From Bacillus sp. RO3 (GTDB lineage Bacteria > Bacillota > Bacilli > Bacillales > Bacillaceae_B): a DNA stretch of 64,000 nucleotides. The DNA lies in assembly GCF_012911895.1 (NCBI RefSeq), contig NZ_JAAXCV010000029.1:24305-88304 (forward strand). Direction: 5' to 3'. Positions 33,130-43,050 of this stretch are shown here, piece by piece. Numbering within the stretch: the first letter of the stretch is position 1; each line of letters opens with the position of its first letter. The notes below the pieces were generated by a model. That model did no database searches and was not told the DNA's origin. It was given only the letters and a program-made list of their open reading frames with translations. A program made the position numbers and the translations under genes.

Positions 33130-33339
33130 ATATAACACTCCTTTATAAAAACTTAATGATGATTATATCTTTCACCCAGGTGAAAATCGAATCTTACGAC
33201 TGTATAATGTGCTTACTCCCACTAGATGTAATAATGTGGTAAAATCATGAAGGACATATTTATAAAAAGTATATACGCTTCTATGGTATAATTCTTCCTC
33301 GTGAAAAATAATATACTAAAATTAAGAGGGGGTAACGAA

Positions 33340-33900
33340 ATGACATTTGCGGGTCAAAAGATTTTGCCTGCCATCCGCTCCATGAAGGACTTTGATAAAA
33401 TGCTTGAAACCTCTTTTGAGTACGGGGTTTTTCTCGATCTTCACGTGGGGATGCTGAAAAGTGTTTTCGAATATGCTAAGAAACAGAACCGGAAAATGTT
33501 TTTACATCTAGATTTAATTCATGGATTATCCAGTGATGAATACGCCACTGAATATATCTGTCAGGAAATCAAGCCCTACGGGATCATATCAACAAAGGGA
33601 AATGTGATAAAAAAAGCCAGACAAAAAGGGGTATATGCCACACAAAGGATGTTTGTGATCGATTCCAGCGCAATGAAAAGAAGTATTGAACTTATACATA
33701 AGACTGAACCCGACTTCATTGAAGTGCTGCCGGGAGTGGTTCCAAAAATCATTAAAGAAATAAGAGAAAAAACCGGTAAACCCATTTTTGCAGGTGGACT
33801 CATTGATACGGTGGAGGAAGTGGATGCTGCCCTGCAGGCAGGGGCAACGGCCATCACAACCTCAGATCGGGCATTATGGAAACACTTTGATAGTAAATAA
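33340..33900 (+). CDS. glpP: Glycerol uptake operon antiterminator
   Basis: 186 residues of the GlpP family: FLDLHVGMLKSVFEYAK, MFLHLDLIHGLSSDEYATEY, PYGIISTKGNVIKKAR, and FAGGLIDTVEEVDAALQAGATAITTSDRALW (in pieces). In B. subtilis GlpP with glycerol-3-phosphate binds the leader RNA of glpFK and glpD to prevent termination. The start is ATG at 33340, 7 bases after AGAGGGGG. It heads the glp block, followed by a separate promoter for glpF. A TATAAT box at 33287-33292 probably belongs to its promoter. Confidence 0.94.
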   Translation: MTFAGQKILPAIRSMKDFDKMLETSFEYGVFLDLHVGMLKSVFEYAKKQNRKMFLHLDLIHGLSSDEYATEYICQEIKPYGIISTKGNVIKKARQKGVYATQRMFVIDSSAMKRSIELIHKTEPDFIEVLPGVVPKIIKEIREKTGKPIFAGGLIDTVEEVDAALQAGATAITTSDRALWKHFDSK

Positions 33901-33917
33901 TTTTTTATAGATAAATC

Positions 33918-33946
33918 TTGACAACGTTTTCATAACAAGCTAATCT
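33918..33946 (+). promoter_or_regulatory. glpFK promoter with overlapping cre (CcpA) site
   Basis: TTGACA and TAATCT with a 17-base spacer form a sigma-A promoter. TGACAACGTTTTCA (33919-33932) matches the cre consensus TGWAANCGNTNWCA at all but one position and covers the -35 box, so carbon catabolite repression by CcpA is likely, as known for glp genes. Confidence 0.8.
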
Positions 33947-33981
33947 TATAGACAAGTTAATACTTTGTGAAAGAGATTAAG

Positions 33982-34037
33982 AGACTCACGTGAAGTGCCC
34001 TTATTAATTGGGCATATTCCGTGAGTCTTTTTATTTT
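33982..34037 (+). terminator. GlpP-dependent leader terminator of glpF
   Basis: AGACTCACG / CGTGAGTCT stem enclosing a smaller GCCC/GGGC hairpin, followed by TTTTTATTTTTTT, about 35 bases after the expected transcript start. It stands between the glpF promoter and gene, the position GlpP antiterminates in B. subtilis. Confidence 0.85.
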
Positions 34038-34068
34038 TTTCCATAACGAATGAAGAGAGGGAACAAAT

Positions 34069-36407
<2,339 letters not shown>

Positions 36408-36450
36408 AATGAATGTATGATATACTTTTTACAAGTTAATAAATTCGGTT

Positions 36451-36521
36451 AGAGACCACGAGAGACCAGACCTGCATTATGGAACCATTGACCATAATGT
36501 TCGTTTCGGTCTCTTTTTTTA
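36451..36521 (+). terminator. GlpP-dependent leader terminator of glpD
   Basis: AGAGACC at 36451 and GGTCTCT near 36508 enclose an inner CATTATGG / CCATAATG hairpin, followed by TTTTTTT. The element lies 60 bases upstream of glpD and is the expected target of GlpP antitermination. Confidence 0.85.
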
Positions 36522-36581
36522 TGGTTAAACAAAAAACAGTGAGTGTAAAGACTACTTATCATGATTTAGGAGGATACAATT

Positions 36582-38246
36582 ATGCCATTTTCGAGTACTT
36601 CAAGAACAGAAGTAAAACAAACATTAGCTTCTACTGACTTTGATCTAATTGTTATTGGAGGGGGAATTACAGGAGCAGGGATTGCCCTCGATGCCTCAAA
36701 ACGGGGGATGAAAGTTGCATTGGTCGAAATGCAGGATTTCGCAGCTGGTACTTCGAGCCGATCTACGAAACTCGTTCATGGAGGTTTACGGTATTTAAAG
36801 CAATTTGAAGTGAAGATGGTCGCTGAAGTCGGAAAAGAACGTGAAATCGTTTATGAAAACGGACCTCATGTCACCACTCCGGAATGGATGCTGCTTCCTC
36901 TTCATAAAGGAGGTACATTCGGTAAATTCAGCACTTCCATCGGATTAAAGGTATACGACTACCTTGCCGGCGTAAAGAGAAGTGAAAGGAGATCCATGCT
37001 TTCTGTTTCAGAAACACTAAACAAGGAACCTCTCATAAAAAAAGACGGTCTGAAAGGCGGAGGCTACTACGTTGAATACCGCACAGATGATGCCCGATTA
37101 ACGATCGAAGTCATGAAGGAAGCCGTTGCTCATGGCGCCACCATCATAAATTATATGAAATCCCAGAGATTTATCTATGAAAATAAGAAAGCTACAGGGA
37201 TAGAAGCAGAAGACTTGATGACGGGGGAGACCATTGAAATCCGCGGATCTAAAATCGTCAACGCCGCTGGTCCATGGGTGGATGATGTCAGGGGGAAAGA
37301 TTATAGTACAAATGACAAACAGCTTCGTTTAACGAAAGGAGCTCATATTGTCATTGATCAAAGCAAGTTCCCCCTTCAACAGGCGGTTTATTTCGATACA
37401 CCGGATGGACGAATGGTATTCGCAATCCCAAGGGATGGTAAAGCATACGTAGGCACAACAGATACCTTTTTCGACCAGGAAAAATCATCTCCCCATATGA
37501 CTTCTGAAGACAGAGACTATATTTTGAACGCGATTCATTATATGTTCCCTGATGTATCTCTAAACAAAGAGGACGTGGAATCGAGCTGGGCAGGAGTCCG
37601 TCCATTGATTTTTGAAAAAGGCAAAGATCCTTCAGAAATTTCCCGGAAGGATGAAATCTGGGAAGGGGAAAGCGGCCTCATCACCATCGCCGGTGGTAAA
37701 TTGACAGGTTACCGTAAAATGGCAGAGACCGTGGTCGACCTTGTATCAAAACGGTTAAAAGAAGAAAATAAAAAGAAGTTTCCCTCTTCTTCAACGAAAC
37801 ATATGCCGATCTCAGGAGGCCATGTCGGAGGCTCAAGAAAATTCCAATCGTATGTGGAGCAAAAGGTAGCAGAAGCGCTTCAATATGGGTTGTCAGAAGC
37901 AGAAGGAAGAAGGCTTGCCGGCATGTACGGTTCCAATGTGGATCAGATTTTCAAACTCGCTCATGCTTATAGCGGTACATCTGGTGAAAGGTCCGTCCCA
38001 GCCTATTTATATGCTCAACTCATATACTCGATTCAGGAGGAAATGGCCGCGACTCCCGTTGATTTCTTCATGAGACGTACAGGCGCATTATTCTTCGATC
38101 GTGAGTGGGTAGAGAAATGGAAGGAGCCAGTAATCATGATCATGTCAAAGCTTTTGAACTGGACTCAGGAGCAGGAACAACAGTATCGAGCTGATTTAAA
38201 TCATGAGCTGGAGAGTGCTGTAGTGCCGGTAGATTTGCAGTCATAA
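36582..38246 (+). CDS. glpD: Aerobic glycerol-3-phosphate dehydrogenase
   Basis: 554 residues, membrane-associated FAD enzyme that oxidises glycerol-3-phosphate to dihydroxyacetone phosphate and passes electrons to menaquinone. N-terminal FAD-binding motif [21 protein letters not shown], then [31 protein letters not shown] and a late [15 protein letters not shown]. The C-terminal helical domain is full length. AGGAGG precedes the ATG. It has its own leader terminator and ends with a strong terminator. A GGTCCGTCCC copy is inside the gene. Confidence 0.96.
   Translation: MPFSSTSRTEVKQTLASTDFDLIVIGGGITGAGIALDASKRGMKVALVEMQDFAAGTSSRSTKLVHGGLRYLKQFEVKMVAEVGKEREIVYENGPHVTTPEWMLLPLHKGGTFGKFSTSIGLKVYDYLAGVKRSERRSMLSVSETLNKEPLIKKDGLKGGGYYVEYRTDDARLTIEVMKEAVAHGATIINYMKSQRFIYENKKATGIEAEDLMTGETIEIRGSKIVNAAGPWVDDVRGKDYSTNDKQLRLTKGAHIVIDQSKFPLQQAVYFDTPDGRMVFAIPRDGKAYVGTTDTFFDQEKSSPHMTSEDRDYILNAIHYMFPDVSLNKEDVESSWAGVRPLIFEKGKDPSEISRKDEIWEGESGLITIAGGKLTGYRKMAETVVDLVSKRLKEENKKKFPSSSTKHMPISGGHVGGSRKFQSYVEQKVAEALQYGLSEAEGRRLAGMYGSNVDQIFKLAHAYSGTSGERSVPAYLYAQLIYSIQEEMAATPVDFFMRRTGALFFDREWVEKWKEPVIMIMSKLLNWTQEQEQQYRADLNHELESAVVPVDLQS
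37990..37999. repeat. Intragenic GGTCCGTCCC copy in glpD
   Basis: Exact 10-mer preceded by AAA, encoding Arg-Ser-Val-Pro in the C-terminal helical domain; no partner arm nearby. Confidence 0.55.
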
Positions 38247-38250
38247 GGTA

Positions 38251-38280
38251 GAAACGGCAGGTGTTTCCTGCCGTTTTTCA
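38251..38280 (+). terminator. Terminator of glpD
   Basis: AAACGGCAGG / CCTGCCGTTT stem with a 5-base loop and TTTC tail. Confidence 0.9.
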
Positions 38281-38607
38281 TTGGTTTTGGTATCAAAAAA
38301 GATATGAATGAACGATACCTGTTCAATGATAGACTATGCCTATAATTATAGAAATATATGAATTTACGCTGAAATCGACCATAGCTTACTCTTCATTTCC
38401 GGAGAGACACTGTCACAACTTCCAAGAGAAGTTGATACCAAAAGTGAGATGCAGTAGATTTGACATAGAAATTGACTCGACTTCCTCGTTAAAAGGGTGG
38501 CTTCAATGGGATGAAACCACCTTTTTTTTGTTTAGTTTGATTTACGCTCTTTGGACAATACCCATTTTTGCTATAATAAGTGAGAGAAAAATACAGGGGG
38601 AGTTGGA
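38281..38607 (+). other. Leader-like gap upstream of the SDR gene
   Basis: About 330 bases. It contains a hairpin AAAGGGTGGCTTC / GAAACCACCTTT followed by eight T (38491-38529), placed before a TATAAT box at 38572-38577 with TTGGAC 15 bases upstream. The 91-codon frame across it runs through the terminator and is not convincing. The region before the hairpin has inverted pieces such as AACTTCC...GAAGTT, so it could be an attenuated leader or a terminated small RNA. It does not match the T-box consensus. Confidence 0.45.
38491..38529 (+). terminator. Orphan terminator
   Basis: Stem AAAGGGTGG / CCACCTTT extended by CTTC/GAAA, then TTTTTTTTG. No annotated gene ends just before it, so the transcript it ends is unknown. 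Confidence 0.75.
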
Positions 38608-39477
38608 ATGAATCACAAGATAGCCGTAGTGACAGGATCAAATAGCGGAATCGGTTTTCTCTCTACACTGGAACTTGCCCAATTAGGATATACAGTTATC
38701 GCCACCATGAGAGATCCTGATAAAGGAAATGCATTGATACAACAAGCTGAGAAAAGGAAGGTGAAGGATTTAGTTCAAATCCTCCCACTGGATGTAACTT
38801 CTGAAGCATCCGTCAAAGCATTTGCGAATTACCTTAAACAAATCGGCAGAGTGGACCTGCTCCTTAACAATGCTGGATATGCTTCTGGTGGATTCTCAGA
38901 GGAAGTGACCATCAATGAGTACAGAAACCAATTTGAAACGAATGTATTTGGTGTAATGAGAATCACTCAATGTGCCCTCCCTTATATGAGAAAGCAAGGG
39001 AATGGCAAAATCATCAATATGAGCAGCATTAGCGGAAAATTCGGGTTTCCGGGTCTGAGCCCTTATGTCTCCTCTAAACATGCCCTTGAAGGATACAGTG
39101 AAAGTCTGCGATTGGAACTTAAACCCTTTGGCATTACCGTTCATTTAATTGAACCGGGCTCTTATCGAACGAATATCTGGGATACTGGAAAGAGAATCAC
39201 CCCCCGTTCCCTGGAAAAAAACTCTCCCTATTATGCGTACATGAAGGCCATCAACAACGAAATCGAAGCTGGTGCGGAATCCCTTGGTGATCCCATGGAG
39301 ATCGCTGCAGTTGTCCGTGAAATAGCTCTTAATAGGAAGAATTCATTCAGAATACCTGTCGGAAAAGGAGTACGGCTTACCTTGCTGATGAAAGCCGTAC
39401 TCCCATGGACGTTGATTGAAAAGCTCATACTTAAAAAGCTCGGGATTAACTTTGATCAAGGTGAGGGACGGACCTGA
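38608..39477 (+). CDS. Short-chain dehydrogenase/reductase
   Basis: 289 residues of the classical SDR family: TGSNSGIG (TGxxxGxG cofactor motif) at residues 9-16, NNAGYASGG, active-site Ser in INMSSISGKFG, and YVSSK (YxxxK) near residue 156. NAD(P)-dependent oxidation or reduction of an unidentified alcohol or carbonyl. GGGGGAG lies 5 bases before the ATG. Its final residues GEGRT and stop are encoded by a GGGACGGACC copy, so the C-terminus seems to have been remodelled by the repeat, as in the EcsC-like gene. Confidence 0.88.
   Translation: MNHKIAVVTGSNSGIGFLSTLELAQLGYTVIATMRDPDKGNALIQQAEKRKVKDLVQILPLDVTSEASVKAFANYLKQIGRVDLLLNNAGYASGGFSEEVTINEYRNQFETNVFGVMRITQCALPYMRKQGNGKIINMSSISGKFGFPGLSPYVSSKHALEGYSESLRLELKPFGITVHLIEPGSYRTNIWDTGKRITPRSLEKNSPYYAYMKAINNEIEAGAESLGDPMEIAAVVREIALNRKNSFRIPVGKGVRLTLLMKAVLPWTLIEKLILKKLGINFDQGEGRT
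39465..39474 (+). repeat. GGGACGGACC copy at the 3' end of the SDR gene
   Basis: Exact 10-mer within GAGGGACGGACCTGA, where the TGA is the SDR stop codon. No partner arm is seen within 100 bases downstream. Confidence 0.65.
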
Positions 39478-39582
39478 AAAAGCGATTATGAAAGTTAGAA
39501 TTTTACGAATTCTTTTCTGTTGAAGGAGAATTTTGTCAAAAAAGCGAATATCCAAGAGAGGTTGCCATATAGGGGGGATGAC

Positions 39583-40020
39583 ATGTATAGTTGGAAGGGT
39601 GCTTCGGCCCTTTGTATGCATGAAGGGCGTTTATTAATGGTTTTACAAGGGAATGCACAAGAAGAGAAACGATGGTCTGTTCCTTCTGGAGGACTGGAAG
39701 AAGCTGAGTCCTTTCAGGAATGTTGTAAACGTGAAGTGTGGGAAGAAACAGGCTACCTGATCAATGTGGGAAAGCATGTGTATACAAAATGGGGAAATGA
39801 AGGGGAAATTTCTACAATCGTTCATTATTATGAAGCGGATCTTATCGGGGGAGAAGCGACCCTGCAGGACCCCGACCAATTAATACATAAGATAGACTGG
39901 ATTTCTCTCCATGATATTCAGAACCTCCCCCTTGCATTCCCCGAAGATCATTCCATCCTGAAAAGCTATATGAAGAGAAAGTCAATCAACCCATATGACA
40001 GCATGTTTAGAAAATTATAA
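39583..40020 (+). CDS. Nudix hydrolase
   Basis: 145 residues with a complete Nudix box GGLEEAESFQECCKREVWEE-TG near residues 42-64. The start is the ATG at 39583 (MYSWKGA), 5 bases after AGGGGGG; the longer frame lacks a site. It resembles 8-oxo-dGTP/ADP-ribose type Nudix proteins but substrate cannot be stated. The DUF4064 gene starts 14 bases after its stop. Confidence 0.85.
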   Translation: MYSWKGASALCMHEGRLLMVLQGNAQEEKRWSVPSGGLEEAESFQECCKREVWEETGYLINVGKHVYTKWGNEGEISTIVHYYEADLIGGEATLQDPDQLIHKIDWISLHDIQNLPLAFPEDHSILKSYMKRKSINPYDSMFRKL

Positions 40021-40034
40021 AAGGAGAGAGTAGT

Positions 40035-40478
40035 ATGGTGAAACGTACAGGAGAAGTAGTAATGGGAGTTATTGGGATTATTTTATCCGCGTTATTTTCA
40101 ATCATCGGTATCGTAATGAACATGGGAATGAGCAATCCTGAAATCATGTCACAGATGGAAGAAGGGATGGCAAGTGATCCTAACCTTCAAGCTGAAGGAA
40201 TGACCCCGGGAGATATGGCATCTGTCATGTCAGTTGCGGAATCAATGGGTTCTTATCTCGTCATTTTGGGCATTATCGCTTCCATTCTTGGAATCATTGC
40301 TGTGGTTTCCATTGTGAAAAATAAAAAGCCTGTATTAGCCGGAGTCATGTTTATCATCGCAGCTCTTGTTATAGGGCTTGGAACCATCGGGTTTGGTTTT
40401 GTTCCAGGACTTCTGTTCCTCATCGCAGGAATCATGGCGTTTGTTCGCAAACCAAAGAAAACAGATCCTGTTTATTAA
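40035..40478 (+). CDS. DUF4064 domain membrane protein
   Basis: 147 residues. Helix 1 (VMGVIGIILSALFSIIGIVM), a Met/Glu/Gly-rich extracellular loop with MSQMEEGMASDPNLQAEGM, then three helices (YLVILGIIASILGIIAVVSIV, VLAGVMFIIAALVIGLGTIGF, LLFLIAGIMAFV). This layout, with TGEVVMGVIG at the start, is that of DUF4064 proteins. AAAGGAGAG precedes the ATG. Role unknown; it follows the Nudix gene in the same transcript and is closed by a terminator. Confidence 0.83.
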   Translation: MVKRTGEVVMGVIGIILSALFSIIGIVMNMGMSNPEIMSQMEEGMASDPNLQAEGMTPGDMASVMSVAESMGSYLVILGIIASILGIIAVVSIVKNKKPVLAGVMFIIAALVIGLGTIGFGFVPGLLFLIAGIMAFVRKPKKTDPVY

Positions 40479-40484
40479 ACCAAT

Positions 40485-40529
40485 AAAAAAACAGCTTAGA
40501 GAAATTTTTCTCGAAAGCTGTTTTTTTAT
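40485..40529 (+). terminator. Rho-independent terminator
   Basis: AAAAAAACAGCTT / AAAGCTGTTTTTTT arms with an inner GAGAAA/TTTCTC extension after the DUF4064 gene. Confidence 0.88.
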
Positions 40530-40609
40530 TCATATCCCACTCTGTCAACAAATAGAGTTAGATGATCACATTATTTTGTACTGACTGGAGAAAATTCATT
40601 GTAAGCGAG

Positions 40610-40638
40610 TTGCGTTTAAAACAAAATTATATTATCTT
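40610..40638 (+). promoter_or_regulatory. Possible promoter of an antisense RNA
   Basis: TTGCGT and TATCTT with a 17-base spacer point towards the 3' end of the toxin gene. A transcript from here would be complementary to the toxin mRNA tail, as with RatA/SR-type antitoxins. The promoter match is modest and the end of the RNA is not evident. Confidence 0.35.
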
Positions 40639-40653
40639 AATAGTAGAACACCA

Positions 40654-40692
40654 TAAAAAACAAGAGACACTGGCGGCAACCAATGTCTCTTG
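40654..40692 (-). terminator. Terminator of the toxin transcript
   Basis: On the minus strand, CAAGAGACA / TGTCTCTTG with inner TGG/CCA pairs is followed by TTTTTT. It lies about 90 bases past the toxin stop codon, giving a long 3' untranslated region. Confidence 0.8.
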
Positions 40693-40783
40693 CTACACAG
40701 CAAACTGCAAGGAAAGCAGTGGCCCAATAGAGAAAGGAATATAACTCTACCCTTCAAAGTTTAGGCGCTTCATGAGGGTGGGG

Positions 40784-40879
40784 TTATTTCTTTTTATCAT
40801 TCGAAATAACTATGGCAATGATCGAGACAATTAAAGAGCCAAAGGTAATCATTAGCGTCAATGCCTCATACGTTGTCAC
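40784..40879 (-). CDS. Holin-like type I toxin peptide
   Basis: 31 residues from a GTG start with AGAAGGAGGTG 8-9 bases upstream. The peptide begins MTTYEALTLMITFGSLIVSI and ends in SNDKKK: a short start, one membrane helix and a basic tail. This is the pattern of the small 'putative holin-like toxin' peptides of Bacillaceae and Lactobacillales, which belong with type I toxin-antitoxin systems such as TxpA/BsrG. An extended -10 (TGCTATAAT, 40945-40953 on the minus strand) drives it, and a terminator ends the transcript 90 bases past the stop. Confidence 0.85.
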   Translation of the reverse strand: MTTYEALTLMITFGSLIVSIIAIVISNDKKK

Positions 40880-40944
40880 TATAAGCACCACCTCCTTCTA
40901 TAAGGAAGTGGCCACTCCCACCCTACATTCACTGTATGGTTTAA

Positions 40945-40953
40945 ATTATAGCA
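40945..40953 (-). promoter_or_regulatory. Extended -10 promoter of the toxin gene
   Basis: TGCTATAAT on the minus strand, about 65 bases before the GTG start. No good -35 box, as is usual with an extended -10. Confidence 0.6.
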
Positions 40954-41146
40954 CAAACTAATCCATTACTTTATAGGCAAGAGGTAGGATAAGCTATCAC
41001 CTTGCCCGCGCAGCCACCCCTTTTCCATCCACAATAACCCCACTTAAAATACGAATATTTCAATCTCTCTGCTAAATGTGTTAGCATATATATGCCCATA
41101 CGAAACACTTACATACCATCATAGTAATCAAGGAGGACAATAAAAA

Positions 41147-42244
41147 ATGAATCAGCGGATAGAAATGTTAAAAAACTGGTTAAAAGAAGAGAAAATCGAC
41201 GCGGCTTTTATAAACTCAACGGAGAATGTTTTTTACTTAACAAACTTCCACACTGATCCACATGAACGGTTAATGGGATTATTCGTCTTTCAGGAAGAAG
41301 AACCATTTATTGTTGTACCAGGCATGGAAGCACGCCAAGTAAAGGATGCTGGCTGGGGCAACGAAGTGATAGGGTATTCAGATCATGAAGATCCATGGCA
41401 TTTCATTAAACAATCCATTCACAAACGTAACGTGAAAGGGAGCAAGGTTGCTTTTGAGAACGAAGTGCTAACCTATGGCAGGAGTCAGGCATTTTTAGAC
41501 CTGTTTGACTCTCCTGCCATCGTCAATGTTGAAGATAAGTTAAATGAGATGAGGGTGGTAAAGGACGAGAAAGAAATCGAAATCATGCGTCGCGCTGCAA
41601 AAATGGCAGATTTCGGAGTGGAAGTAGGGGTCAGTGCCCTTCAGGAAGGAATCACAGAGATGGAAGTCCTTGCCAAGATTGAGTATGAGTTAAAGAAGCA
41701 AGGAATTCGTGAAATGTCGTTTTCTACTATGGTTTTATTCGGTGAAAAGTCCGGAGACCCACACGGCAATCCAGGAGATCGGAGGCTAAAGGCAGGTGAC
41801 TTCGTATTGTTTGATCTTGGTGTTGTCCTAGAAGGCTATACGTCTGATATCACCCGCACTTTCGCCTATAAATCTGTTTCAGACAAGCAAAAAGAGATTT
41901 ACAATACGGTTCTAAAGGCAGAACTCGCATCCCTAGAGGCAAGTAAGCCCGGCAATCGCATTGGTGATCTGGATCAAATCGCCAGGGATATCATTTCAGA
42001 TGCAGGCTATGGGGACTATTTCCCTCACCGCATTGGCCATGGCCTAGGAATCAACGTCCATGAGTTCCCGTCCATGAGCCATTTGAATGATGGGATTATA
42101 AAAACCGGTATGACCTATACGATTGAGCCTGGGATATACGTCCCGGAAATAGGTGGAGTAAGAATTGAAGACGACGTCCTTATCACCGAAGATGGATACG
42201 AGACACTGACAAAATTCCCTAAAGACCTGCAAATTATAGAATAA
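41147..42244 (+). CDS. M24 family Xaa-Pro dipeptidase/aminopeptidase
   Basis: 365 residues, a pita-bread metallopeptidase with an N-terminal creatinase-like domain (about 1-130) and the catalytic domain. Metal ligands visible in order: Asp in VLFDLGVVLEGYTSDITRTF (two Asp), His in HRIGHGLGINVHEFP, Glu in YTIEPGIYVP and Glu in GVRIEDDVLITEDG. It cleaves peptides with Pro in the second position. Size and motifs match PepQ-like YkvY/YqhT proteins of Bacillus. AAGGAGGAC precedes the ATG. Single gene with its own terminator. Confidence 0.92.
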   Translation: MNQRIEMLKNWLKEEKIDAAFINSTENVFYLTNFHTDPHERLMGLFVFQEEEPFIVVPGMEARQVKDAGWGNEVIGYSDHEDPWHFIKQSIHKRNVKGSKVAFENEVLTYGRSQAFLDLFDSPAIVNVEDKLNEMRVVKDEKEIEIMRRAAKMADFGVEVGVSALQEGITEMEVLAKIEYELKKQGIREMSFSTMVLFGEKSGDPHGNPGDRRLKAGDFVLFDLGVVLEGYTSDITRTFAYKSVSDKQKEIYNTVLKAELASLEASKPGNRIGDLDQIARDIISDAGYGDYFPHRIGHGLGINVHEFPSMSHLNDGIIKTGMTYTIEPGIYVPEIGGVRIEDDVLITEDGYETLTKFPKDLQIIE

Positions 42245-42254
42245 GAATCACCGT

Positions 42255-42289
42255 GAAGGCTGACTGAGATTGTCAGCCTTCTTTTTTTA
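42255..42289 (+). terminator. Rho-independent terminator
   Basis: GAAGGCTGAC / GTCAGCCTTC perfect stem, 7-base loop, then TTTTTTT. Confidence 0.92.
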
Positions 42290-42363
42290 TAAGATGAAAC
42301 TTATTCAGATTTCGTTCGTATGTAATAGATGGAATGGAATATGGTACAGGAGGATTGATAACA

Positions 42364-42801
42364 GTGAAGAATATCATAATCGCATTCAGCTTTTTAATGC
42401 TGACAGGCTGCGGGATACTTGAAGAAGCTAACAACAGCTTAACCTATGTAGAGGAAATGACGGAATACCTTAATGAAGCAGAACAATTTACAAATGACTT
42501 CCAAGGACTAGTTGAAGATGCAGCAGCAGATCCTTCTGCAATAGACACCCTGGAATCAAGATTAAAGGAAATGAAAACAGAAATTCAAGAGGTCAATGAT
42601 TTGACCCCTCCTCAATTGGCAGATAACCTTCACCAACAAGTTTTGGAGTATAACGGGCGGGCACTAGAAGGTATTGATCGTGCCTTGGTCGAAATAGATA
42701 AAGGCGAAGGACAGATTTCAGAACTGAAAGACCTTGAAATCGTGAACACTTTCAATCAACTACAAGATTTAAAAAGCAACTTAGAGAGTTTAAAACAATA
42801 A
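42364..42801 (+). CDS. DUF6376-like lipoprotein
   Basis: 145 residues from a GTG start with CAGGAGG 10 bases upstream. Lipoprotein signal with lipobox LTGCG puts the mature N-terminus at the Cys about residue 16. The mature part is a helical, acidic domain (YVEEMTEYLNEAEQFTNDFQGLVEDA and so on) typical of the small DUF6376 lipoproteins of Bacillaceae. Located on the outer membrane face; role unknown. Confidence 0.75.
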   Translation: MKNIIIAFSFLMLTGCGILEEANNSLTYVEEMTEYLNEAEQFTNDFQGLVEDAAADPSAIDTLESRLKEMKTEIQEVNDLTPPQLADNLHQQVLEYNGRALEGIDRALVEIDKGEGQISELKDLEIVNTFNQLQDLKSNLESLKQ

Positions 42802-42806
42802 GTCAA

Positions 42807-42843
42807 GGGAGGACAGTTTAGAAATTATACTGTCCTTCCTTCA
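42807..42843 (+). terminator. Rho-independent terminator
   Basis: GGGAGGACAGT / ACTGTCCTTCC stem after the lipoprotein gene with a short TTC-rich tail. Confidence 0.7.
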
Positions 42844-43050
42844 TTCCTAAATAGATGACCCCACAGTCCCCCTATGCAAGAGAATGTCAAATCAACACAA
42901 CAACTAAATCCTTCCCAATCTTTTCTATAAATTTAACCAGCCCAACATATGACAGATAGTAAACAATATTGACTGTTCTCCATATGTAGAACAAGAGTTC
43001 TAAAAAACGTGATATAATGGAGGAATCATTTACGTGAACAGGAGAATGTT

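Noticed and set aside
38399..38529. Possible T-box leader
   Set aside because: AGGGTGG is present but the invariant ACCGCG part is missing, the upstream part is too short for stem I, and the next gene is an SDR rather than an amino acid gene.
38336..38611. 91-codon plus-strand frame before the SDR gene
   Set aside because: It runs through a clear terminator hairpin with eight T and across the SDR promoter, and has no ribosome site or family resemblance.
40562..40744. 60-codon plus-strand frame
   Set aside because: It spans the toxin terminator and lacks a ribosome site; the region is better explained as untranslated.
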